A stretch of DNA of 64,000 bases from Methylobacterium gnaphalii (lineage in GTDB: Bacteria > Pseudomonadota > Alphaproteobacteria > Rhizobiales > Beijerinckiaceae), in NCBI RefSeq assembly GCF_007992215.1, contig NZ_BJZV01000016.1, forward strand, positions 1 to 64,000. Direction: 5' to 3'. A model generated the notes under the pieces. It was not told the DNA's origin. It made no database searches and saw only the letters and a program-made list of their open reading frames with translations. Shown in pieces: positions 55,669-62,824 of the stretch. The position numbers and the translations under genes were made by a program. Numbering within the stretch: position 1 is the first letter of the stretch; every line of letters begins with the position of its first letter.

Positions 55669-56660
55669 CCCTCCAGGACCTTGATCTTGCCAGCGAGAAT
55701 GTCTGCCTTGATCGCGTCGAGCTTGGCCTTCATCTCCGGCGTCGCGCCGCAGATGATCATGTCCGAAGCTTCGGGGCCCATAGCGAGGCCGAACGGCTTG
55801 TAACCGGCGGCCCAGCTGCCACCGACGAACTGGTCTAAGGCGTAGCGAACCTGATAGCCGACGCCAGTGATCGAGTAGGCGACGTAGAGCGGATCGGAGC
55901 CGCAATAGTTCGCGTAGCTCCCGATAATGTGGGTGCTTTTCTCCTTGGCTGCCTGTTCCAGGCCACGCAGGCCGAGGTTGAGGATGTGGTAGTGTACGTC
56001 CGCGCCCTGGGCGATCGCGGCGAGCGTTGCTTCCTTGGCCTTGGCGACGTTGTCGAAATCGCCCGTGTAGTTCTCGAAGAACTTGATGTTCGGGTTGATG
56101 CTCTTCGCGCCCATGCCGAACTCCTTGCCGGCATTGACGATCGAGGGCAGCTCCATGCCGCCGACATAGCTGACGGCACCGGTCTTCGAGAGCATGGCCG
56201 CTGCCGCTCCGGCGACATAGGCGATCTCGGCCTGCTTCACGTCGTAGCCGGCGACGTTCGGGGCGGATTCACCCGCATTGCCGCCGACAATCGAGAACTT
56301 CACCTTCGGGAAGCGCTTGGCGATCTTATAGACGGCGGCCTGTGTCTGCCCGCCGACGCCGATGACGAGGCCGTTCTTGGAGGCAAGCTGCGTCAGCGCC
56401 TGCTCCATGTCGGCGTAGTTGATGTTCTCGATCATCTGCACCTTGATCGCATCGCCGTGCTGCTTCTGCGCAGCGACGAGGCCGTCATAGCCGGACTCCA
56501 TCCAGCCCTTGTCCGACTTCGAGCCCGGGATCAGGATCCCGATGCGCGCCGGATCGGCGGCGACGGCACGTTGCGGCAGCACGGCAAATCCCAGGGCAAC
56601 GGACAGGCTGCCCACGGCAACTGCGAGCAGGCGACGTCGGCTCGGTCGAGAAATCGGCAT
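55665..56660 (-). CDS. BMP-family substrate-binding protein, system 3
   Basis: 331 residues. The N-terminus RPSRRRLLAVAVGSLSVALGF has a twin-Arg Tat-like signal ending RAVAA. The mature domain DPARIGILIPGSKSDKGWMESGYDGL with GLVIGVGGQTQAAVYKIAKRFPKVKFSIVGG differs clearly from the binding proteins of systems 1 and 2, so this system probably takes a different ligand. It heads the transporter operon and diverges from the RutB-like hydrolase operon across a 256-base spacer with no recognised operator. Confidence 0.9.
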   Translation of the reverse strand: MPISRPSRRRLLAVAVGSLSVALGFAVLPQRAVAADPARIGILIPGSKSDKGWMESGYDGLVAAQKQHGDAIKVQMIENINYADMEQALTQLASKNGLVIGVGGQTQAAVYKIAKRFPKVKFSIVGGNAGESAPNVAGYDVKQAEIAYVAGAAAAMLSKTGAVSYVGGMELPSIVNAGKEFGMGAKSINPNIKFFENYTGDFDNVAKAKEATLAAIAQGADVHYHILNLGLRGLEQAAKEKSTHIIGSYANYCGSDPLYVAYSITGVGYQVRYALDQFVGGSWAAGYKPFGLAMGPEASDMIICGATPEMKAKLDAIKADILAGKIKVLEG

Positions 56661-56916
56661 GGAAAGGTCTCGGCGCGCTTTTAATGGCGGGGTGGAGAAA
56701 TTCGGACGATCGTGATCGGCCGGGAGTTCGGAGCCTTCGTTCGCAACGGCCGTGCCAAGGCTACGCTTGCCGGCGCCTGAAACGCCGCTTCACCTCATTC
56801 GCATGAGCCCAGCTTCCAGTCGGTCAGCACGGATGCCCGGATGTGTGGCTCCAGGGCCGCTCGACTGGCGAGTGAATTGCCTCTCCAGCCCGCGCTGAAG
56901 CGAACTGGAGAACACG

Positions 56917-57723
56917 ATGACGTCGGTGCCCGGAAAGGCGGACGAGGAAGCAGAAGGTCGCCTCGGGGTCGGCTCGATCTTTCATTGGCGCGCGAGCGCC
57001 GGAATGGTCGACATGGCAATGCCGCAGCCCGCCCCAGTTCGGTTGGTCCTCCCGACTGCGCCGCAGGCGGTGACGATCGACCTGCTGCGTACGGCCATCG
57101 TCGTCATCGACATGCAGAACGACTTCTGTGCCAACGGCGGCTGGGTCGATCATCTCGGCTTCGACTACACACCGGATCGCGCTCCGATCGCCCCGCTTCA
57201 GCGCCTGTTGCCGCGCCTGCGGCAGGCTGGCGTTCCGGTCATCTGGGTGAACTGGGGCAACCGTCCCGATCTCGCGAACATGCCCCCGAACCAGATCCAC
57301 CTCTACAAGCCGACCGGCGCCGGGATCGGTCTCGGAGATCCGCTGCCGGGCAGCGGTGCGCCGGTCTTGCAGAAGGATTCCTGGGCCGCCGCCATCGTCG
57401 ATGAGCTTGCGCCCGAGCCGCAGGACATTCTGGTCGACAAGTACCGGATCAGCGGGTTCTGGGACACGCCGCTCGACTCGATCCTGCGCAACCTCGGGAT
57501 CAGGACGGTTCTGTTCGCAGGCGTGAACACGGACCAATGCGTTCTGCACTCGCTGACCGACGCGAACTTCCTCGGCTATGGCTGTATCCTCGTGGAGGAT
57601 TGTTGTGCCACGACCTCCCCTGACTTCTGTACCCAGGCGACCGTCTGGAACGTGAAGAAGTGCTTCGGATTCGTCACGGGATCCGAGACGATCCTGGAAG
57701 CGCTCGACGGCCTGTCCCCGTGA
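56917..57723 (+). CDS. RutB-like isochorismatase-family cysteine hydrolase
   Basis: 268 residues from ATG 56917 (GGAG eight bases upstream); ATGs at 57004-57019 are alternatives and would remove a non-conserved leader. The triad is Asp65 (VVIDMQNDF), Lys175 (VDKYRISGF) and Cys208 (VNTDQCV). The central KDSWAAAIVDELAP to SGFWDTPLDSILRNLGIRTVLFAGV block closely resembles RutB, the ureidoacrylate amidohydrolase, rather than BiuH. RutB-type enzymes cleave the carbamoyl group of open-chain ureides. It heads an operon with an amidase, ureidoglycine aminohydrolase and ureidoglycolate lyase, so a ureide from allantoin is a plausible substrate. Confidence 0.85.
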   Translation: MTSVPGKADEEAEGRLGVGSIFHWRASAGMVDMAMPQPAPVRLVLPTAPQAVTIDLLRTAIVVIDMQNDFCANGGWVDHLGFDYTPDRAPIAPLQRLLPRLRQAGVPVIWVNWGNRPDLANMPPNQIHLYKPTGAGIGLGDPLPGSGAPVLQKDSWAAAIVDELAPEPQDILVDKYRISGFWDTPLDSILRNLGIRTVLFAGVNTDQCVLHSLTDANFLGYGCILVEDCCATTSPDFCTQATVWNVKKCFGFVTGSETILEALDGLSP

Positions 57724-58976
57724 GCCGCCAGAAGCCGCGAGCCGATGCCTTTCTTCCCGGACCACGACGCAGGTTGCCGCCGACCGGCGCAGGTCGGCTC
57801 GACGGGCTGACCTTCGCCGTCAAGGATCTCATCGACGTCGAAGGGTGCGTGACCGGCGGCGGCAATCCGGATTGGCGTGCGGCCGCGAGGCCGGCCGCGA
57901 CATCCTCGCCCGCAGTCGCAGCTCTGCGCACCGCTGGAGCGAACTTCGTCGGCCAGACCGTTACGGACGAACTCGCCTTCAGCCTGGAAGGTGTGAACGT
58001 CCATGATGGCACGCCACCGAACCCGGCGGCGCCGGATCGGCTGCCGGGCGGCTCGTCGAGCGGCTCCGCCTCGGCCGTTGCCGCCGGGCTCGCGGATTTC
58101 GCGCTCGGGACCGATACCGGCGGCTCGGTGCGGATCCCAGGCTCGTTCTGCGGTCTCTTCGCCTTCCGCCCCACGCATGGGCGCATCACCCTCGATGGCG
58201 TGATCCCCTTCGCTCCGAGCTACGACACGCTGGGATGGTTCGCTCGCGATACGCAGGTCTTGGCCCGTGTCGGTGATGTTCTTCTGAGTGAACGGGTTTC
58301 GACGCCGATCACGCAGTTCGTCCTCGTCGAGGATGCCTTCGCGCTCGCCGATCCCGAGGTTGCTGCTACACTGCTCGCCGCCCTTCCCCCGGCATTGTCA
58401 TCAGCCCCGACCATCCGCCTGTTCGACAAAGGCAGTGCTGCCTGGCGGGAGGCCTACCGGGTCCTGCAAGGCGCAGAGATTTGGGGGAACCTCGGGCCTT
58501 GGATCACCGAGCGGCAGCCGCTTTTCGGACCAGCGATCGCCGAGCGCTTCGCCGACGCTGCCACGATCGGAGCGGCCGAAGTCGCACAGTGGCAACCCGT
58601 CCGCGACGCGATCCGCTCGCGGGTCCGGGCATATTGCCCGCCCGGAACCGCACTCGTACTTCCCACCTCGCCGACAACCGCGCTTCCCCGTAACGCCAAG
58701 AGCATCGCCATTGGCGACTTCTACGCCCGTGCCTTGCCAATGACAGCGATCGCGGGACATGGCGGCCTACCCCAGGTGACCATTCCCTTAGTGCAGATCG
58801 CGGGGGCTCCGGTGGGTCTGTCGCTGATTGCGTCTGCCGGCGCAGACGAGGCACTGCTCGTGACCGTGGCGCGGATGTTCGAAAGCCTTCGCGCCGCACC
58901 CCGCTTCCGAGACTCCGAAGGTATTCAGAGAAGCGTCTCTGCCACCCCTCAAGACAGGAGCAGCCGTACCTCATGA
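57720..58976 (+). CDS. Amidase-signature hydrolase, AtzE/GatA-like
   Basis: 418 residues from GTG 57720 overlapping the upstream stop (GTGA). Lys35 (FAVKDLIDVEG), cis-Ser112 (GGSSSGSASAV) and nucleophile Ser136 (DTGGSVRIPG) form the triad; AGHGGLPQVTIPLVQIAGAPVGLSLI is the C-terminal family block. It is shorter than AtzE (468) and has no AtzG-like partner. Its stop overlaps the next gene (ATGA), so the operon is tightly coupled. Substrate unknown; within this operon an allantoate or other ureide amide bond would fit. Confidence 0.85.
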   Translation: MSRQKPRADAFLPGPRRRLPPTGAGRLDGLTFAVKDLIDVEGCVTGGGNPDWRAAARPAATSSPAVAALRTAGANFVGQTVTDELAFSLEGVNVHDGTPPNPAAPDRLPGGSSSGSASAVAAGLADFALGTDTGGSVRIPGSFCGLFAFRPTHGRITLDGVIPFAPSYDTLGWFARDTQVLARVGDVLLSERVSTPITQFVLVEDAFALADPEVAATLLAALPPALSSAPTIRLFDKGSAAWREAYRVLQGAEIWGNLGPWITERQPLFGPAIAERFADAATIGAAEVAQWQPVRDAIRSRVRAYCPPGTALVLPTSPTTALPRNAKSIAIGDFYARALPMTAIAGHGGLPQVTIPLVQIAGAPVGLSLIASAGADEALLVTVARMFESLRAAPRFRDSEGIQRSVSATPQDRSSRTS

Positions 58977-59800
58977 CAAAGCTCTACCATGGGCCGGCTG
59001 GTGGTTTGCCGGGGCAATCCGAGTTGCATACTGGGCGCGCTGTCTTCACCGAGGCCTATGCGGTCATTCCGAAGGCCGTCATGAGCGACATCGTGACGAG
59101 CGCCCTTCCCTTCTGGGACAAGACACGCGCCTGGATCCTTGCAAAGCCGATGACAGGCTTTGCCGAGACGTTCGCACAGTACCTGATGGAAACCGCCCCC
59201 CAGGGCGGGAGTGACCGTCCGGAACCCGATCGGAACGTGCAGGGCGTTCTGTTCGTCGTCGAGGGTGAAATAACCGTGACCCTCGACAATCATCAGCATC
59301 GCCTGGAGGCCGGCGGTTACGCCTACCTCCCTCCCGGCTCGGCCTGGACTGTCCGGAACGAAGGATCGGTGATCGCCCGCTATCACTGGATCAGGAAGCG
59401 TTATGCCTATGTCGAGGGCATCGAGGTACCGACATCAATCTTCACCTCGGATGATGCCGTCGAGCCCATCGCCATGCCTGGCACCGAGGGCCGTTGGGCT
59501 ACGACGCGTTTCGTCGACCCCAATGACCTTCGCCACGACATGCATGTGAATATCGTTACGCTGGCCCCTGGGGCCGTCATCCCGTTCGAGGAGACGCATG
59601 TCATGGAGCATGGACTCTTCGTACTCGAGGGAAAGGGCGTCTACCGCCTCAACCGCGACTGGATCGAGGTTGAGGCCGGCGACTTCATGTGGCTTCGCGC
59701 CTTCTGCCCGCAGGCCTGCTACGCGGGGGGCTCGAGACCATTCCGATATCTGCTCTACAAGGACGTCAACCGGCATGTCGCCTTCGGCAAAGCAGGTTGA
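58973..59800 (+). CDS. allE: (S)-ureidoglycine aminohydrolase
   Basis: 275 residues, a bicupin. The N-terminal cupin includes VQGVLFVVEGEITVTLDNHQHRLEAGGYAYLPPGS; the C-terminal metal cupin has VITLAPGAVIPFEETHVMEHGLFVLEGKGVYRLN-type ligands (Glu, His, His) and EVEAGDFMWLRAFCPQACYAGG, the signature of AllE/UGHY. It converts ureidoglycine to ureidoglycolate and ammonia using manganese. It starts at an ATGA overlap with the amidase, four bases before allA, placing it in the late allantoin pathway. Confidence 0.92.
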   Translation: MTKLYHGPAGGLPGQSELHTGRAVFTEAYAVIPKAVMSDIVTSALPFWDKTRAWILAKPMTGFAETFAQYLMETAPQGGSDRPEPDRNVQGVLFVVEGEITVTLDNHQHRLEAGGYAYLPPGSAWTVRNEGSVIARYHWIRKRYAYVEGIEVPTSIFTSDDAVEPIAMPGTEGRWATTRFVDPNDLRHDMHVNIVTLAPGAVIPFEETHVMEHGLFVLEGKGVYRLNRDWIEVEAGDFMWLRAFCPQACYAGGSRPFRYLLYKDVNRHVAFGKAG

Positions 59801-59804
59801 GGCG

Positions 59805-60311
59805 ATGGCGATCAGAAACAGGTTGACGCCGCGACCGCTAACGCGGGCGACATTCGCGCCTTTCGGGGATGTGATCGACGTCTGCGGAGATCCGCCCAGG
59901 CCGATGAACGGCGAGAAAGCGTTGCGCTACCATGCGCTCGCCGAGGCTTATGCCCATGGGAGCGATGCCCGTATCGTCGTTAGTATTGCTGTGTCTCAGC
60001 CAGTTTCAGGCCTCGTCGACGTCTCGATGGTGGAGCGCCATCCGTTGGGATCGCAGACATTCATGCCTCTCGGTGGCGGCAGTTCCCTGATCGTGGTTTG
60101 CCACGATGAACAGGGCCGCCCTGGAGCGCCACAAGCATTTATCGCCGCAAATGGTCAGGGAGTGAATTACCGCGCAAACACATGGCATGGCATATTATCG
60201 CCTATAGATCGCAGGCAGAGTTTTTTAGTTGTAGATCGAGATGGGTCTGGAAATAATGTTGAAGAATTTTTTTTCGACGAACCCTGGATTGTCGATTTGG
60301 ATATTTCATAG
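59805..60311 (+). CDS. allA: Ureidoglycolate lyase
   Basis: 168 residues from ATG 59805. AllA-family features are RATFAPFGDVID, the MVERHPLGSQTFMPLGG substrate loop, NYRANTWHGILSPI with the metal His, and DRDGSGNNVEEFFFD at the end. It splits ureidoglycolate to glyoxylate and urea. The last third and the sequence behind it are visibly richer in A and T than the rest of the operon (for example TTTTTTTTCGACG-like stretches), a possible sign of a recombination border or poor codon adaptation. It is the last gene of the RutB-like operon. Confidence 0.92.
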   Translation: MAIRNRLTPRPLTRATFAPFGDVIDVCGDPPRPMNGEKALRYHALAEAYAHGSDARIVVSIAVSQPVSGLVDVSMVERHPLGSQTFMPLGGGSSLIVVCHDEQGRPGAPQAFIAANGQGVNYRANTWHGILSPIDRRQSFLVVDRDGSGNNVEEFFFDEPWIVDLDIS

Positions 60312-60611
60312 AGAGTTAGTGCGTCGCTATATCGGGATGTTGGGAAATTGAATTTTGAGTTGCTATTGCGAAAACGATTTATCCGAATGGCTTGCTCATA
60401 ACTCAGTAAGCGTTGCCCTTATCGAGAGGTCGCTCTGAATCGCCATCATGCGCCCTCAATCGGCCTGCTGTTGCCGGGCTTGGGAAGTCAGCATCTTTGA
60501 CGTGATAAGTGCGCCAAGAAGCGCGCTGCCTTGTAGCGCTTCTGGCAGAGAAGTTGCCTTACCGTACGGCGCGAGAGACGCAGTCTGACAGTGTTGTTAG
60601 CGGACGACAGT
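60312..60611. other. AT-richer intergenic region before the deaminase
   Basis: 300 bases with no gene. The AT-rich character of the allA 3' end continues to about 60400. The only structure I see is the hairpin at 60517-60543. Confidence 0.4.
60517..60543 (+). repeat. Inverted repeat AGAAGCGC / GCGCTTCT
   Basis: Perfect eight-base arms (60517-60524 and 60536-60543) around an 11-base loop, about 70 bases upstream of the deaminase start. No T tract follows, so it is a possible leader structure or operator rather than a terminator. Confidence 0.4.
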
Positions 60612-61073
60612 ATGGACGATCACGAAATCTATCTGCGCGAGGCCATCGCAATCGGGCGCGCGAATATCGACGCCGGTGGGACGCCCTACGGAGCTGTCAT
60701 CGTGCAAAACGGCAGAGTCATCGCGCGCGCTGCCAATCAGGTCCACGCAACACATGATCCGACCGCCCATGCCGAGGCGCTGGCCCTGCGCGAGGCCGGG
60801 CGTTTGCTGGGCCGTGCCAAGCTCGACGACTGCATCGTCTATGCAAGCGGTCGTCCCTGCCCGATGTGCCACGCGGCGATGCGCCTTGCTGGCATCGGCA
60901 AGGCCTATTTCGCCTTCACCGCGGAACAGGCCGCCCAGCATGGAGCTGCGAATGCGGCGCTCTATACCGAGCTCGCCCGCCCCCTTGATGAGCAACCGAT
61001 GCGAGTCCAGCACCTCTTCATCGCTGATGAACCGCCACCTTACGCGGAATGGGTCGAGCGCAAGCGGGGATGA
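60612..61073 (+). CDS. Nucleobase deaminase of the CDA fold (guanine-deaminase-like)
   Basis: 153 residues from ATG 60612. The zinc site is complete: HAE in DPTAHAEALALREAG and PCPMCHAAMRLAGI. The short length and GGTPYGAVIVQNGRVIARAANQV opening resemble GuaD-type guanine deaminases; tRNA adenosine deaminase (TadA) and isocytosine-type deaminases are alternatives. Guanine to xanthine would feed the molybdenum hydroxylase and urate oxidase. It stands at the right end of the island as its own unit. Confidence 0.82.
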   Translation: MDDHEIYLREAIAIGRANIDAGGTPYGAVIVQNGRVIARAANQVHATHDPTAHAEALALREAGRLLGRAKLDDCIVYASGRPCPMCHAAMRLAGIGKAYFAFTAEQAAQHGAANAALYTELARPLDEQPMRVQHLFIADEPPPYAEWVERKRG

Positions 61074-61774
61074 GATGGGTCGTCCTTGCATCTAAGCCGC
61101 GGGACGATCTGAACTGAATGTTGTTTGCGTAGAATGGCCCGTAGTCGGTTTGCGGCTTGACCGCTTGAAACAGCCCGGCGAGCGCGGCGGCAGTATTAGC
61201 ATCGTTTGCCCGGGCTCTCTGTTGCAACGAAGCCAGCGGCGGGTTCGAGATGATCGCGTGTGCTGGGCAAAGAAACTTTGACACTGAAGTCCATGCCTGA
61301 AGAACCGCTTGCGCGTGATGAAGCGTAGGCCGCCGTTGGCGCGTCATCACGACGTAGAGCTGGTGTCGGTTCTCCTCAATCTCTGCACAAGTACCGGCGC
61401 GCCTCTGTTTCTTCGCCGTTCGCAGAAAAGATCGCCGTGACATTAGGTCGGGCGGCCAAAGATCGTTCTGCGGTTGGCGCTTGAACGGCGGCCGGGGGCT
61501 TGGCGCGCAGATGTTGCATCTTCAAGCCTCCATCCGATGCATCGGTCATGTTGCGATCCTGTCGCACCGGCAAGGCGCGGGACAGCGTGTGCGGAGCGAA
61601 TGGAAAGGGGCTGTCCGGAGCCTTCGCCAGTGGATGCCAGCCCCGGTGTTCCGACCCGGCGCAAGCGGCAATGCCAACGCGGGAATCTTCGATGCCGCCT
61701 TGTGCAGATTGGCGCTCACGTCGGGAACGTGGGCGAGGCGCGGCTGTTGCCCAGCGACGAGACGGAGTTCGGCG
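61074..61774. other. Gene-poor right border of the island
   Basis: About 700 bases without a supported gene. A 141-codon minus-strand frame (61018-61443) overlaps the end of the deaminase and has no recognised family; other frames are shadows. The lower-GC first half may be foreign or decayed DNA. Confidence 0.35.
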
Positions 61775-61987
61775 ATGGCAGGCAAGACACTCAAGGCCGG
61801 CGATAAGGTGAAATGGGACAGTGCCGGTGGCACCGCCCAAGGCACCGTCGTCAAGAAGGAGACCGGCACGACGAAGGTGAAGGGTCACACGGCCAAGGCA
61901 TCCTCGTCCGACCCTCAGTACAGGGTGAAGAGCGCCAAGTCGGGCAAGGAAGCGGTCCACAAGGCGGACGAACTGCGAAAGACCTGA
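61775..61987 (+). CDS. DUF2945 (HVA1/Tudor-like) small stress protein
   Basis: 70 residues from ATG 61775 (CGGAG eight bases upstream). LKAGDKVKWDSAGGTAQGTVVKKETGTTKVKGHTAKASSSDPQYRVKSAKSGKEAVHKADEL is a textbook DUF2945 protein: a small Lys-rich beta barrel with GDKVxW start and DPxYxVKS core. The function of the family is unknown; members are often found with stress or general-purpose genes. Sixty-three bases upstream of a CsbD-like gene. Confidence 0.88.
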   Translation: MAGKTLKAGDKVKWDSAGGTAQGTVVKKETGTTKVKGHTAKASSSDPQYRVKSAKSGKEAVHKADELRKT

Positions 61988-62050
61988 CTTGCCCTCGACA
62001 AACTTAAATCGGGGCCGCCGGCTTACTTGGGCGAAAGAGAAAGGGAGTAC

Positions 62051-62380
62051 ATGGTCGTTGCAGACAGGGTCGGAGGTGCCGCGAGGCAGCTCGGTGGGAA
62101 GGTACAGGACGCGGCCGGCGGTTTCGCAGGCTCGGACCGCACCTCGGTCGAGGGCCGCCTGCGTGAGGCGCACGGTACCGCGGAGCACCTCTACGGCCAG
62201 GCCAAGGATGCCGTGCGGCACGTGGCCGAAGAAGTGTCGGACCAGGTCGAGGATGCCTACGATCAGGGGCGCCGCTACGCGTGGGAAGGTCACCAGCGGT
62301 CCGTCGCGTGGCCGCATGCTTCCTTACTCGTCGCTGGCCTCCTGGGCTTCGGTCTTGGCCTGTTGGTCAGCAGGCTCTGA
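62051..62380 (+). CDS. CsbD-like protein with C-terminal membrane anchor
   Basis: 109 residues from ATG 62051 (GGGAG upstream). Residues 1-75 are an amphipathic CsbD/ElaB-like helical region (ARQLGGKVQDAAGGFAGSDRTSVEGRLREAHGTAEHLYGQAKDAVRHVAEEVSDQ) and residues 88-108 form one membrane span with a Gly zipper (LLVAGLLGFGLGLLVSRL). CsbD proteins are stress-induced and abundant; the anchored form resembles ribosome-associated ElaB/YqjD-type proteins. A hairpin AGCACG/CGTGCT at 62399-62415 lies just after but lacks a T run. Confidence 0.75.
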   Translation: MVVADRVGGAARQLGGKVQDAAGGFAGSDRTSVEGRLREAHGTAEHLYGQAKDAVRHVAEEVSDQVEDAYDQGRRYAWEGHQRSVAWPHASLLVAGLLGFGLGLLVSRL

Positions 62381-62519
62381 GCCCCAGCTTCGCCCACCAG
62401 CACGAACCCCGTGCTAGGGAGCCCCGGTGTAACGCGTGAGCCTGAAAGCCGCCCCCCATCCCGGAGAGGACCAGTCGTGGCCGAAGCTTTCCGCGAGAGC
62501 TCCTCGCCGGCAGTGAATG

Positions 62520-62771
62520 CGGGCGGCAGATCGCGTCGCGCAATTGATCGGGCGTCAGCCTCGGGCCCATCGAGACGTGGCCCCGTGCCTTCGCACGATG
62601 ACGGCGATGCTGCTGCGCTCTCCCATGCCGATGGTGATGCCGTGGGGAGAGGATGGTGTCATGCTCTACAACGACGCCTCCTCCGTCCTCACGGCCAACC
62701 TGCCGCGGCTTACGAAGCCCTTCCGTAAGGACGAACTCGTGACAGCCCTCGCCCAAATGACGAACGGCTGA
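62520..62771 (+). pseudogene. Remnant of a PAS/GAF histidine kinase fused to a receiver tail
   Basis: Two frames must be joined to read a familiar start, with RQIAS-type N-terminus then LGPIETWPRAF and LLRSPMPMVMPWGEDGVMLYNDAS, which is the opening of PAS-type hybrid histidine kinases. It is followed directly by LTKPFRKDELVTALAQMTNG, the C-terminal end of a receiver domain. The kinase core is missing, so this is an internal deletion plus frameshift. The receiver tail resembles that of the intact histidine kinase transcribed from the other side. Confidence 0.65.
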
Positions 62772-62824
62772 TCGGAGGATGACTGTTCCTTGGGAAAGGA
62801 CCCGAAGCTCTCGACAGGCCGTCC

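Noticed and set aside
61018..61443. 141-codon minus-strand frame at the right island border
   Set aside because: Overlaps the deaminase 3' end, no family and no clear ribosome site; could be a remnant but cannot be supported.
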